A stretch of DNA of 64,000 nucleotides from Bermanella sp036960565 (GCA_036960565.1 JBALXQ010000019.1:29804-93803), one strand, 5' to 3'. Shown: positions 17,522 through 26,968, counted from the first letter of the stretch. Notes: generated by a model not told the origin, from the sequence alone. Program-made: numbers and translations.

Positions 17522-18361
17522 ATGCAAAATTACTATCTTCATTCAGAAACTGCAAAACAGGCGCTGGAGGCCATTGCCAAAGGACTATCTAGCGTCCGGC
17601 TATCCCCTGACCTGAGCATTTCGGAACAGGACTTTGCCTTAAGTAAGCAAGGCCTAGTACTTGACGATGACAATCAGTTGTCCATTACCGACCTTAAAAA
17701 AATCGTCAAGAAGACCGGAAGAATTTACCTCTGTCGTGACGGCGAGATGGATGCACTGGAAGACCGCAGCTCTGGCTACTACAAGCTTGCTCCTACGGCT
17801 GGAGCCCCGCTACTAGAAATTAGCGGCGTCAAAATGCACATCTCCAAGGGAACCGACCCTTTTACAAGCGCATCGGAAATGGCCCAACAGGCGGTTAAAG
17901 ATGGTGACAAGGTACTGGATTGCTGTAGCGGACTAGGTTACGCAGCCATTGCAGCCCACAGACTAGGTGCAAGCGAGGTGCTTACCATCGAACTTAGCCC
18001 TGAGGTTATGGGCCTGCGCGCACTGAACCCCTGGTCAAACGATTTGGGAAAAGAAGGGATTGAGCAACGCCAAGGCAGTAGCTATGAGTTGATCCGCACC
18101 ATGTCGGAGGCTTCCTTCGACGCGGTTGTTCACGATCCACCGCGTTTCTCCCTCGCAGGGGAACTGTACAGCGAAGAGTTTTACCAGCAGATATTCAGGG
18201 TGCTACGCCCAGGCGGGCGGCTTTTCCATTACACCGGAAATCCACACGTAATAAAGACGGGTAGCAGCTTTGTTGACGGCGTCATCCGCCGACTTAAAGC
18301 GGCAGGTTTCAAAAATGTGAAAAAAATAGAGCATTTGATGGGCGTCAGCGCGCAGAAATAA
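17522..18361 (+). CDS. Class I SAM-dependent methyltransferase of the archaeal COG2521 type
   Basis: 279 residues. The first 100 residues form an undefined N-terminal domain. The methyltransferase follows: SAM motif I DCCSGLGYAAIAAHRLGA at about 138-155, the acidic loop TIELSPEV, then HDPPRFSLAGELYSEEFYQQ and LRPGGRLFHYTGNP at about 205-240. The DPPRFSLAGELYSEEFY block is the hallmark I recall from predicted archaeal methyltransferases. DPP-type motifs normally act on nitrogen of a base or amino group. The gene looks richer in GC than its neighbours, consistent with transfer. Substrate unknown. Confidence 0.75.
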   Translation: MQNYYLHSETAKQALEAIAKGLSSVRLSPDLSISEQDFALSKQGLVLDDDNQLSITDLKKIVKKTGRIYLCRDGEMDALEDRSSGYYKLAPTAGAPLLEISGVKMHISKGTDPFTSASEMAQQAVKDGDKVLDCCSGLGYAAIAAHRLGASEVLTIELSPEVMGLRALNPWSNDLGKEGIEQRQGSSYELIRTMSEASFDAVVHDPPRFSLAGELYSEEFYQQIFRVLRPGGRLFHYTGNPHVIKTGSSFVDGVIRRLKAAGFKNVKKIEHLMGVSAQK

Positions 18362-18468
18362 TAGAATACAGACAATCAAACTGACTACTCCTTATGCAGT
18401 CAGTTGTCACGGCGTTATATATTAAATACAAATATCATTTATATCCAAGCTAAGGTGAGAGAATTCTA

Positions 18469-18672
18469 ATGGCAAAACCTAATTATTCGTTCGAAAAAAG
18501 ACAAAAAGAAATTGCAAAAAAGAAGAAAAAAGAAGAAAAGCGACTTAGTAAACTCGCCAAAGGAACCGAAGAAGATCAAGCCCCATTAGTTGATGATGAA
18601 GCTACTACGGATGTAGATACCGACATCAGTACTGAGACAGGTACAGATGCTGACACCGAGACTAAAGATTAA
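18469..18672 (+). CDS. Small highly charged protein
   Basis: 67 residues: a basic N-terminal half (FEKRQKEIAKKKKKEEKRLS) and an acidic, Thr/Asp-rich tail. Good ribosome site AAGGTGAG before the ATG. The basic half resembles a small conserved gammaproteobacterial protein beginning MAKPNY-FEKRQ that is usually left as hypothetical. It is probably intrinsically disordered. A strong hairpin follows. Confidence 0.7.
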   Translation: MAKPNYSFEKRQKEIAKKKKKEEKRLSKLAKGTEEDQAPLVDDEATTDVDTDISTETGTDADTETKD

Positions 18673-18712
18673 ATTTAACCATCTCGATTCCAAACGATAA
18701 TTTGGAGTCGTA

Positions 18713-18752
18713 TTTTCTATCGCTTTACTGGTAACAGAAAAGCGATAGAAAA
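18713..18752. terminator. Hairpin after the small charged protein gene
   Basis: 14-bp perfect stem TTTTCTATCGCTTT (18713-18726) / AAAGCGATAGAAAA (18739-18752), 12-nt loop. The stem ends carry T and A runs, so it may act in either direction. Confidence 0.65.
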
Positions 18753-18876
18753 GTTACATTTAAATCGAAGCTCGGATCAGTTTTGTATTTTTCCCAGGCA
18801 CACAACACAAAACCTGAACCCATAAATCCCTGCCACCCCGGGCAGCGCGTTGAAGACCCACCCCCAAGGAGAACGG

Positions 18877-19437
18877 ATTATCCTTAAAATCTATTTATTC
18901 TCAGCTGCACTCATATGTGCACTATCCAACCAAGCACTATCCACTGAGAAATTCAGCAACCAAGAGATAGATTGGTGGGTTAACGTCTCCCCTCTTGGTT
19001 TAGGTAATTCTGGATCACAAACCGGCACAGTGAATCGCTCTGGTATTGGCATGCGTTTAAATGGCATCACCTACAGCATTCGCAATGCCTACTACGAAAA
19101 CACCACCTTATTAGATTCATTGAACAAGGTAAGCGAGTGCATTACAGATATAGATTGCGACGGCTCTGAACTCATTACCGTAAACGAATGGTCTTTTTTG
19201 GTGGGTAAAAGTTTTTTAAGCAAAGCACTCACCTTTTCCACTGGGGTGGGATATTCCGAAATTGAATACGGACGCAATACGCAAGATAACAGCAATGAGT
19301 TTAGCTTACCGCTTGAGGCGGCTTGGTCACCTGCTAGAAACGGGAATTTCTCGGCCAACGTCAGCTTGCTGGCCAATATCAGTAAAGAAAGATCATTTTA
19401 CGGTTTAGCCTTGGGGTTGGATTTTGGCTCGCTTTAA
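18877..19437 (+). CDS. Secreted/outer-membrane protein of unknown function; start codon may be ATT
   Basis: About 187 residues. A signal peptide (ILKIYLFSAALICALSNQALS) is followed by alternating-polarity strands (WWVNVSPLGLGNSG, GIGMRLNGITYSIR, FSTGVGYSEIEYG, NFSANVSLLANIS) and ends YGLALGLDFGSL, like a small beta-barrel. A consensus ribosome site AAGGAG (18866-18871) is followed after 5 nt by ATT at 18877. The nearest standard start is a TTG at 18850, upstream of that site, which would put a charged peptide before the signal sequence. I place the start at the ATT, as in infC, but TTG remains possible. Confidence 0.6.
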   Translation: MILKIYLFSAALICALSNQALSTEKFSNQEIDWWVNVSPLGLGNSGSQTGTVNRSGIGMRLNGITYSIRNAYYENTTLLDSLNKVSECITDIDCDGSELITVNEWSFLVGKSFLSKALTFSTGVGYSEIEYGRNTQDNSNEFSLPLEAAWSPARNGNFSANVSLLANISKERSFYGLALGLDFGSL

Positions 19438-19622
19438 CATTCCTAAATGAGCATAAAATAGCAGTTTGCAACGCCAAAATTTATGTACGCCGTAAACTGC
19501 TAAACCTGTGAATTTCATACTTAAATAAGCAACACAGGTTAAAGCTATCTGTTAAAGGTACCTCTATCGCTGGCGCCAGATTATATGAAATTCCTATTGA
19601 AGAAGCCCTTTCCAACGCTCTA

Positions 19623-21536
19623 TCAAGGCGTATACCAAATAGGTGAAGAATACGCACGTTCCTGAATCACTGCTGGCCCTTCATCTGGAACCTTCACTAC
19701 ACCACCGTTAATTTCCTTGGCAGCTACTGCATCGTATAGCGAATGCCTAGGTGTGGGGATTTGCAAAACTCGCACATAATAAAATGCTCTTTGCTCAACA
19801 TTAAATTCAGGATCTTGCCAAAGGGTAGACAATTCAATATCACCAATATCATTTTTGTAGCTAGCCGTCTCACGGTTTACGCTATCGCCTACGCTGGCAA
19901 GTTTACCCTGATAAGTTAATTGACGTCCGCCTGACCATGCCACGTTAAAGACTCGCTCATGACTTTTACCCGCAGTATCTAACCACCCCTTCACTACTTG
20001 CACTCGGTCTAGGTTGGCGCCTCTTGGATCTTTGGTTGCACGAATAAGCATTTGAATTTTTTTATTATTTGCACTCGGACGGGTTAAATCGCCACCCATG
20101 GGCACACCTTTTTTATAACCTACTTCGCTCATATTATTCGAATTTTGTATGCCTTCCTTGAAATCCCAACCGCCAAATACCCTCACCTTTATACGCGGCC
20201 CAGTACTGGCATACACTTCACGGCGTTTAAATGCAGCAAAAATACTTTCACGGGTATTTTCCTTAGCCCATGCTGCGGCTAAGCCTGCAGCTTGCATGCT
20301 CCAACCGGTGGCATCTTCGCCAATAACGTCTTGGCCTCGTTTGCTTTCTGGGGTGGAATCGTGAGCGTATTTCCCCCAAAAGTTACTCTCTTCGGCACTG
20401 GATAAACCCGTATGGGAATCGGTTGATCCGATCATGCCCAACTTAAACGGATTCACGCCTAATTTGTTTTCTTGCTCTAGGCCACGTAATAACCCCGAGC
20501 GAATAAAGTCGCCCTTGCTTACGCGGTATTCTTCTGCGGTGTTTTGCAGGTAGTGATTGTATTTTTCAAAGCCCGAAAATTCATCGTCTGGCGATAATTC
20601 TGGATGGGTTTCCGAATCCCCTTTTATTTGCGTTACCTCAAACACCGGCTCCCATTTTAAACGAGTGCGAGCGTATTCCACAGTAATGGGTTGGCCGCGC
20701 AAGGTTACCTCTGGAAACATATAGCCTTTTGAAACGTTTGAATTATGAGGAATGGCCAAAAACTCACTGCCGGTTTGCTGCGCCGTTTTATCAAGCCACG
20801 CCCATAGGTCTTCCGGGTATTGGCTTTGGTCACTGCCAAAAGGCAAATACTGTTTGGCTTGCTCGGCACCGTTAGGCGACATAATCACTCGGTGTAAATT
20901 GGCACCCGTAGGAATAGAGCTCCACTCCCATCCCACAAAGGCCGTGAACTTGCCGGGATCATTATGGCGCTCGGCCACATCCACTATTTCACTCCACGAT
21001 TGCTCAACTGTTGGCGTGGTATCACCCAAGGCATTTTTATCGGTATTATTGTTGGGGCTTAATACCGGGTCATCGGTTTGTGAAAGACGGGTATCTGGTG
21101 TGGGCAGTAAATCAGTATTAAACAAATCCATGCCGGTGCGCTCGCTCACCTTATAACTAACCAACTGCTCGGTAAACCAAGCTTTTATTCTTTGGCTAAT
21201 AGTTAAATTATCATTTTGGGTTTTTAATTCCCCACGGCTAATGGCACGAATCACCCCCATGGCTTCGGCATGATCCGATACCACTAAAAAATCCAACGGA
21301 TCATCAATGCTTACCTTAGCACGAGTATAAGGGTGAACGACCGGCTGACCTTTTGCCCAACGATAAGCAGTATCTGGGTCGGCGCTGTAGTTCAAACTTA
21401 AAAAAGCATCCAACGAATACGATGTGTGCAAATGTGTGTCACCCCAATACACTTGAGTGGTGGTGGGTTGCGCTGCCACAGGCATAGCTAAAAAGCCTAA
21501 ACCCACTGCCACGTTTATTACAGTTAACATTTTCAT
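19623..21536 (-). CDS. DUF3604 secreted protein
   Basis: 637 residues with a signal peptide ending VAA-QP. The N-terminal WGDTHLHTSYSLDAF and later VVSDHAEAMG give a PHP-like metal-binding pattern, with further GSTDSHTGL and a YASTGPRI segment typical of DUF3604. These proteins are widespread in marine bacteria; they are likely metal-dependent hydrolases of the periplasm, but the reaction is not known to me. It is the last gene of an operon: GMC oxidoreductase ends 15 bp before its start at 21536, and an OYE-type flavoprotein lies before that. Confidence 0.85.
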   Translation of the reverse strand: MKMLTVINVAVGLGFLAMPVAAQPTTTQVYWGDTHLHTSYSLDAFLSLNYSADPDTAYRWAKGQPVVHPYTRAKVSIDDPLDFLVVSDHAEAMGVIRAISRGELKTQNDNLTISQRIKAWFTEQLVSYKVSERTGMDLFNTDLLPTPDTRLSQTDDPVLSPNNNTDKNALGDTTPTVEQSWSEIVDVAERHNDPGKFTAFVGWEWSSIPTGANLHRVIMSPNGAEQAKQYLPFGSDQSQYPEDLWAWLDKTAQQTGSEFLAIPHNSNVSKGYMFPEVTLRGQPITVEYARTRLKWEPVFEVTQIKGDSETHPELSPDDEFSGFEKYNHYLQNTAEEYRVSKGDFIRSGLLRGLEQENKLGVNPFKLGMIGSTDSHTGLSSAEESNFWGKYAHDSTPESKRGQDVIGEDATGWSMQAAGLAAAWAKENTRESIFAAFKRREVYASTGPRIKVRVFGGWDFKEGIQNSNNMSEVGYKKGVPMGGDLTRPSANNKKIQMLIRATKDPRGANLDRVQVVKGWLDTAGKSHERVFNVAWSGGRQLTYQGKLASVGDSVNRETASYKNDIGDIELSTLWQDPEFNVEQRAFYYVRVLQIPTPRHSLYDAVAAKEINGGVVKVPDEGPAVIQERAYSSPIWYTP

Positions 21537-21550
21537 AATTATTTACCCAA

Positions 21551-23176
21551 CTAAACAGCGTTACAAATTTGGGCTTGCAGAATCATATCTGAAGCTTTTT
21601 CGGCAATCATTATGGTAGGAGCATTGGTATTACCGCCCACCAAAGACGGCATAATCGAGGCATCCACCACCCGCAAACCCTTTAAGCCATGCACCCTTAG
21701 CTTAGTGTCCACCACGGCCATATTGTCTATGCCCATTTTGCAGGTCCCTACTGGATGATAGGCGTGATTGGCTTTCCTTGTTAAGAATTCGCCAATTTCT
21801 TCATCACTTTCACATCCACTGCCTGGGAACATTTCTACGCCTCTATGGCCATCAAAACTCGAAGCCGCATAAAATTCGCGAGTTTTTTTAACCCCCTCTA
21901 CTAAGTCTTTTACATCATCTTGGTGCGATAGCATGTTCAAATCAATTTTAGGCGGCGCCATGGGGCTAGCATTATATAAGCTTACTTGGCCTCGGCTTTT
22001 AGGCCTTAATAGAGACACATGGGTGCTAAAGCCATAATTAGTTAGCGCCCGTAAATCACGGCCATGATCATTAATATGAATAGGCATAAAAAATAATTGT
22101 ATGTCTGGAATGTTTTTTTCATCTGACGACTTAATAAATGCACCGGCTTCGCCGCCATGGGTTTCATACACCCCTTTTCCGGTTAACAAATAACGAGGGA
22201 TACTGGGCATATCTCTAAATATTTGTTTATGGGTAATACCAAGCGCGCCGTTCTTTTTACTGTGAGCTTTTTGCACCACTACTGCGTCTACATGTTCTTG
22301 AAGATTTTTCCCTACCCCGGGTAAGGCATGTTTTAAAAATATGCTGTGTTTTTCAATTTCTTGTGGGTCACCAATACCAGATAGCATTAATAACTGAGGT
22401 GAATTAAACGCTCCACCAGATAATATAACTTCACGACGAGCCATTACCGTTTTTTTGGTGCCGTGTTTATCTAAATAATTAACCCCTACCGCTTTTTTAC
22501 CCTCAAGCTTTATAGAGCTTGCATGGGCATTTAATATCACCGTTAAGTTATTGCGGTTTTTCGCCGGTTCTATAAATGCCTTAGCGGTACTGCAACGCTT
22601 GCCACGCTTAATGGTAAATTGATAGAAACCTGCCCCTTCTTGCTGCTCTCCATTAAAATCATCTGTAAAGCCGTAACCTAATTCTTCACCGGCTTTAACA
22701 AATGCTTTATTCAGTTTTCTGTGGCCGGCGTCATTGCATACATTAAGCGGCCCGCCCACCCCATGAAATTTCGATTCGCCGCGCTCTTGATTTTGCGACT
22801 TTTTAAAATAAGGTAAAACATCTTCATATCCCCAGCCCTTGGCACCCTCTTCATTGGCCCAGCGATCGTAATCGGCTTTGTGGCCACGAATATACAACAT
22901 GCCATTAATGGCGCTGGAGCCTCCCAAACCTTTACCACGAGGGCAGAATATTTCACGCCCTTGCTGGGATGGTTGAGTCATTGAATCGTATGACCAGTTG
23001 TATTGCTTTAATAACATTAAGGGCAAAACCGTTATCGGGTTATTCACCACTAAATTGTTATTGCGCCCTCCGGCTTCCAATAAACACACACTATAGTCGC
23101 CACTTTGAGATAAACGACTGGCCAATACACAGCCAGCAGAACCACCACCTACGATTACAAAATCAAATTCTTTCAT
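21551..23176 (-). CDS. GMC-family FAD oxidoreductase (choline dehydrogenase-like)
   Basis: 541 residues from the ATG at 23176, just 5 nt after the stop of the OYE gene; longer starts lie inside that gene. FAD-binding FVIVGGGSAGCVLASRL begins at residue 5, then GKGLGGSSAINGMLYIRGH (PROSITE GMC signature 1) near 80, and GAFNSPQLLMLSGIG (signature 2) near 255. The C-terminal NHAYHPVGTC carries the catalytic His, and NTNAPTIMIAEK closes the FAD domain. It oxidises an alcohol to an aldehyde or ketone; no signal peptide, so cytoplasmic. Substrate unknown, but co-operonic with OYE and DUF3604. Confidence 0.92.
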   Translation of the reverse strand: MKEFDFVIVGGGSAGCVLASRLSQSGDYSVCLLEAGGRNNNLVVNNPITVLPLMLLKQYNWSYDSMTQPSQQGREIFCPRGKGLGGSSAINGMLYIRGHKADYDRWANEEGAKGWGYEDVLPYFKKSQNQERGESKFHGVGGPLNVCNDAGHRKLNKAFVKAGEELGYGFTDDFNGEQQEGAGFYQFTIKRGKRCSTAKAFIEPAKNRNNLTVILNAHASSIKLEGKKAVGVNYLDKHGTKKTVMARREVILSGGAFNSPQLLMLSGIGDPQEIEKHSIFLKHALPGVGKNLQEHVDAVVVQKAHSKKNGALGITHKQIFRDMPSIPRYLLTGKGVYETHGGEAGAFIKSSDEKNIPDIQLFFMPIHINDHGRDLRALTNYGFSTHVSLLRPKSRGQVSLYNASPMAPPKIDLNMLSHQDDVKDLVEGVKKTREFYAASSFDGHRGVEMFPGSGCESDEEIGEFLTRKANHAYHPVGTCKMGIDNMAVVDTKLRVHGLKGLRVVDASIMPSLVGGNTNAPTIMIAEKASDMILQAQICNAV

Positions 23177-23180
23177 CTGC

Positions 23181-24422
23181 CTAGCCTCGTACACGTCTAA
23201 ATGCATACATGCCAATGCCACCAATGGATTTAAATATCGCACCCCATTCACTCATTTTTGGATTAGGCTCTTGTCTTTTAGACATGCGCACCATTTGCTG
23301 CTGATACCACAACACATCCATCATCATCATCTTGTCTAGTTTTTTAATGCCTGTGGTGCGCGCTGGCAAATGAATACTGTGGTCTTGATCACTCATTACT
23401 TTTTCAGGGAAATCTGGGTCTAGGGTTAATGAACGCCCTACCCCAATAAAATCAGTAGCGTCTTCCACAAGCGCTTCTTCCATCGCACGGGCAGAACGAA
23501 AACCACCGGTGACCACTAACGGCACCTGGCTGAATTTTCTAACTTTTTGTGCGTAATCTAAAAAGTAAGCTTCGCGCTTTTGGGTGCTGGCGTTCACTGG
23601 TTTGGCGGCAGAATCGTTACCTTCAATAAACACCACCTTTTCATAACTGCCACCCGAAATCTCTATTTGGTCAATGCCCTCTTTGCTTAACGCCTGCACT
23701 ACCTGCATGGACTCTTCTTCAGTAAAACCGCCTTTCATAAAGTCGGCCGAATTTAGCTTAATGCCCACCGGAAAATCGACTCCCACCTGCTTTCTAATGG
23801 CGTGATAAATTTCCAATACAAAGCGCATGCGGTTTTCCAAAGAGCCCCCCCATTTATCTTTTCTTTGGTTATGCCGACCAGATAAAAACTGATTCACCAA
23901 ATAGCCGTGGGCACCGTGAATTTGCACACCACTAAACCCCGCTTCCTTACTTAAACGGGCACTTAGGGCAAATTTATTAATAATTTCACGAATTTCTAAT
24001 TCGCTTAATGCCTTGGGCAACTTAAAGTTTGCAGCCAATCCATCTTCCAAACCAATAGCCGATGGCGCCACCGGTTTTTTACTTAAAAAATCGGGCACCT
24101 GTTTACCCGGGTGATTCAGCTGTGGCCATAAATGGGTATTGTTTTGGGTGCCCGCCTTGGCCCATTTTTTAAACTCGCTTAAGTCACTTTTTTCATCCAA
24201 TACCACATTGCCCGGTTCACCTAAGGCACTGCGATCCACCATGATATTGCCAGTCATGCTTAAGCCAATACCGCCCTGCGCCCAGCGGCCATATAAATCC
24301 GCCAACCCAGGCACTGGGTTGTGTTGTTTATCACCCAGCTGCTCACTCATGGCCGATTTAACCAAGCGATTTTTTAGTGTTACGCCATTTTGCAGCGTAA
24401 AAGGAGAATCAAGTTTAGCCAT
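23181..24422 (-). CDS. NADH:flavin oxidoreductase, Old Yellow Enzyme family
   Basis: 413 residues from the ATG at 24422 (GAGAGGG upstream). FMN-dependent TIM barrel: LKNRLVKSAMSEQLG near the start, then QLNHPGKQ, VQIHGAHGYLVNQFLSGRHNQR at about 180-200 with the paired His residues, and VVTGGFRSARAM and DFIGVGRSL for FMN phosphate. There is no C-terminal FAD/4Fe-4S extension, so it is OYE-like rather than FadH-like. It would reduce an activated C=C bond. First gene of an OYE-GMC-DUF3604 unit. Confidence 0.9.
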   Translation of the reverse strand: MAKLDSPFTLQNGVTLKNRLVKSAMSEQLGDKQHNPVPGLADLYGRWAQGGIGLSMTGNIMVDRSALGEPGNVVLDEKSDLSEFKKWAKAGTQNNTHLWPQLNHPGKQVPDFLSKKPVAPSAIGLEDGLAANFKLPKALSELEIREIINKFALSARLSKEAGFSGVQIHGAHGYLVNQFLSGRHNQRKDKWGGSLENRMRFVLEIYHAIRKQVGVDFPVGIKLNSADFMKGGFTEEESMQVVQALSKEGIDQIEISGGSYEKVVFIEGNDSAAKPVNASTQKREAYFLDYAQKVRKFSQVPLVVTGGFRSARAMEEALVEDATDFIGVGRSLTLDPDFPEKVMSDQDHSIHLPARTTGIKKLDKMMMMDVLWYQQQMVRMSKRQEPNPKMSEWGAIFKSIGGIGMYAFRRVRG

Positions 24423-24466
24423 GGAACACCCTCTCAATTAGTTAAAGAATTTAAAGCGTTCTAACT

Positions 24467-24883
24467 CTAGGATTGAAAAGATGTGTTTTCGTTTTTAAAT
24501 AGCTCACCAATGCTCATGTGAGTGGCCTTTGGCACTATCACCAAATACACCAGCCCCCAAAATGCATCCGTAATGCCACCCAATAAAATCATCGGACCAA
24601 AACCTTCAACATATAAACCGGCGTAAATTAGCAGAGCAGCAGCAGCAAAGCGCAACATGGCTTCGTGAATAATAATGCTGCCAAAGCGCTGTAAGTCAGA
24701 GCTGCCAATAATTAGGGTAGAGGCGGTAAACAACAATAAAGCCCCCAACAAGACGGCCCAAACAGTCGGAATCTCAATGCCTAATAACGGGTGTAAAGGA
24801 ACGGCTGCCAGGGCTATGGCTAGGCCTATATTGCTATAACCACTGAATTTTATAATGCTGGAGCGGATAGGTTGCTGGGTCAT
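24467..24883 (-). CDS. Small four-helix membrane protein, function unknown
   Basis: 138 residues from the ATG at 24883, with AAGAG 8 nt upstream; a GTG at 24892 is in frame. Four hydrophobic segments at about 15-30, 40-60, 75-95 and 98-120, with short polar loops. No recognised family. It lies 44 bp upstream of the OYE gene on the same strand and probably belongs to the same transcript. It could be a transporter-like or anchoring partner, but nothing in the sequence says so. Confidence 0.65.
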   Translation of the reverse strand: MTQQPIRSSIIKFSGYSNIGLAIALAAVPLHPLLGIEIPTVWAVLLGALLLFTASTLIIGSSDLQRFGSIIIHEAMLRFAAAALLIYAGLYVEGFGPMILLGGITDAFWGLVYLVIVPKATHMSIGELFKNENTSFQS

Positions 24884-25011
24884 GATTTGCACTCTTATTA
24901 TGTTTTAGTAAGTGCAAATAAGTCTAATGCTGCCAGATACTTGGGAGAAGATCAGATACTGCCAGAAGCTAATCATTTAACGCAGATTGGAAATTGTTGA
25001 GGGGTTATCGA

Positions 25012-26109
25012 TTAACTCCGGTAGTCGCTAGGGGATTTACCGGTCCATTTTTTAAAGGCACGAGTGAAATTAGTGGGCTGCTCAAACCCCAAGGCATAAG
25101 CCACTTCTGAGACATTAAGCTGGCTAGTTTGCAAATAATGCACCGCCAATTGCTTTTTAACATTGTCTAAAATCTTCTGGTATGAGGTGCCCTCTTGCTG
25201 TAATTCTCGACTCAATGCCCGTGAAGAGATATTGAGTTTTTTCGCCATTTCATCCACATTTAAAAAACCCATAGCCTGGTTTAAATGAATATTATAAATT
25301 TTTCCACTAAGAGTTTCGTTGGCAGCCAAAGCCTTAAGCTCTTGCATGCACAATGATTCTGCCAGTTTTAGTGAGCTAGGATTGGAAAATGAAAACGGTT
25401 TATCCAGCGGTGCCTTATCAAACAAAATGCGGCATTGACCCTGATTAAAAGAAAGCTTTTGCTCAGGAAAAATTTCATCATAAAGTTCAACATGATCGGG
25501 CTGAGCATATTCAAATTGAATCTCCAATATATTATTTTTAAAATCGCCCTCTTGCACCGGCTCATTTGGGCGCTGCATGCGATCCATCAGCATCAAAGAT
25601 GTTGTCCCTTGATAAATGGCTGCCACCACTACCTCTAAATTATAAATATGCAGGGCCGGCTCATCTAACCAGTCTTCGACAATCAGTACGGCGTTATCAG
25701 CATCATCAATAAGCTCAATTTTTAAACTGGGAAAACGGGTGGCCATATACTCGCAACTAAGGCGAATAGCTTCGCGGTAATTACGGCAAGACTGTAAGGC
25801 AAAACCTAAATAGTTATGACTGGTCAAAGACAACTGCGAGCCAAATACCAAACCCAAACCGGGATTAGTACTGGCAATTAGGCCCTGCTTTGATAAAGCG
25901 ATGTATTGCTCTACGGTAATCTTGCTGGTGGGGTCGCTGAAGCTTTGAGTATCAATGCCCACATGGGCATAAATGGCATTTACCGGCAGACCTTTTTTAT
26001 TTAAAAAATCGTAAAAGGTAGCCGCGTACGAGATGGGAACGCCAGAGTGTGTCTTCGGTAAATTCATGGGGCCAGTGTACCTCGAGTACGATTTAAGGGC
26101 ACCTGCCAT
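25012..26109 (-). CDS. AraC-family regulator with Arabinose_bd-type (OruR/ArgR-like) N-terminus
   Basis: 365 residues; an internal ATG at 26067 would give 351 and is close to the usual N-terminus. The N-terminal 200 residues are the DUF/Arabinose_bd-like sensing domain seen in OruR-type regulators (FGSQLSLTSHNYLGFALQSCRNYREAI). The C-terminal 100 residues carry two AraC HTH motifs: NVDEMAKKLNISSRALSREL and NVSEVAYALGFEQPTNFTRAFKKWTG. It reads in the same direction as, and upstream of, the membrane protein and OYE-GMC-DUF3604 genes and is the likely regulator of them. Confidence 0.88.
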   Translation of the reverse strand: MAGALKSYSRYTGPMNLPKTHSGVPISYAATFYDFLNKKGLPVNAIYAHVGIDTQSFSDPTSKITVEQYIALSKQGLIASTNPGLGLVFGSQLSLTSHNYLGFALQSCRNYREAIRLSCEYMATRFPSLKIELIDDADNAVLIVEDWLDEPALHIYNLEVVVAAIYQGTTSLMLMDRMQRPNEPVQEGDFKNNILEIQFEYAQPDHVELYDEIFPEQKLSFNQGQCRILFDKAPLDKPFSFSNPSSLKLAESLCMQELKALAANETLSGKIYNIHLNQAMGFLNVDEMAKKLNISSRALSRELQQEGTSYQKILDNVKKQLAVHYLQTSQLNVSEVAYALGFEQPTNFTRAFKKWTGKSPSDYRS

Positions 26110-26198
26110 GTTTTATTTATGCTAGAGCACGGCTAATACAGCATTGATGCCCTTCATTGAAGCACTTCATTCAGAGAATGGCCCCCAAGTTTTTGCAT

Positions 26199-26879
26199 TT
26201 ATTCCAGTTTACTGCGGCAAGCCGTGGCAGCTTGATTAATGCGTGCGACCTGAGCGGGATCTGTGCTGGGCTTCATATAAAAACCATAACCCCGTTTAAT
26301 GTATGGGCTGAAATTAAACGGGTTATCTGGGTAGCGGGATACCGAGGCATGATAAACAATGTCTGGCAAAGCGATCATTTTCACACGTCCAGCCAACAGC
26401 ATGCTCAGCAGCCCCGCATAATCATTATGAAATACGATATCCTCATAATCCTGGCTCTGCACATAAGACGCTTGCGGTGAACCAAGCTTCACCCCCACCG
26501 TTAAAGATTTATCACCTAGGTTGGGCTGATCATGGGTGTATACCCAGTAGTCACTGGTCCCCTGTACCGCCACCGACTGAATAAGCTGCGCCTGTCGCTC
26601 TGGGGTAAAGCCCATGGGGAATATAATGTCTAGCTTGTTATTTTTAATACGTTGAATAAGCCGAGCGGTAGGGTAGCTTTCCCAAGAGACTGATTGCTTT
26701 AAAACTTGATAGAAGCACTGTAGAAACTGGACATCGATAAGGGACCCTACCACCTGATGCTGCTCATTTACGTTCAAATTAGGCAAGGTTTCAGGAATCC
26801 CCCCTTTTAAGTCTGCTGCGGCCACACTGGCAAGACTTAAAGGCCCAAATAGTAGGGTTATCAGGATTGAGCGCTTCAT
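26199..26879 (-). CDS. Periplasmic solute-binding protein (SBP_bac_3-like)
   Basis: 226 residues from the ATG at 26879, which opens a signal peptide (MKRSILITLLFGPLSLASV) cut near AAA-DL. The mature protein is a short two-lobe binding protein: SWESYPTARLIQRIKNNKLD, GFTPERQAQLIQS, KSLTVGVKLGSP and KMIALPDIVYHAS. The conserved ligand Arg/Asp set of amino-acid binding proteins is not clear. No transporter genes are near. It is similar in kind to the protein at 3018-3758 but not a close copy. Confidence 0.7.
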   Translation of the reverse strand: MKRSILITLLFGPLSLASVAAADLKGGIPETLPNLNVNEQHQVVGSLIDVQFLQCFYQVLKQSVSWESYPTARLIQRIKNNKLDIIFPMGFTPERQAQLIQSVAVQGTSDYWVYTHDQPNLGDKSLTVGVKLGSPQASYVQSQDYEDIVFHNDYAGLLSMLLAGRVKMIALPDIVYHASVSRYPDNPFNFSPYIKRGYGFYMKPSTDPAQVARINQAATACRSKLE

Positions 26880-26968
26880 ACCCAGCCAACCAGAGAATAT
26901 CGTTAACCTAGTATAGGGCACTTCTATTAATTGGCGGCGCTTTGGGTCGAAAGGCCCCTAAAATGCGC

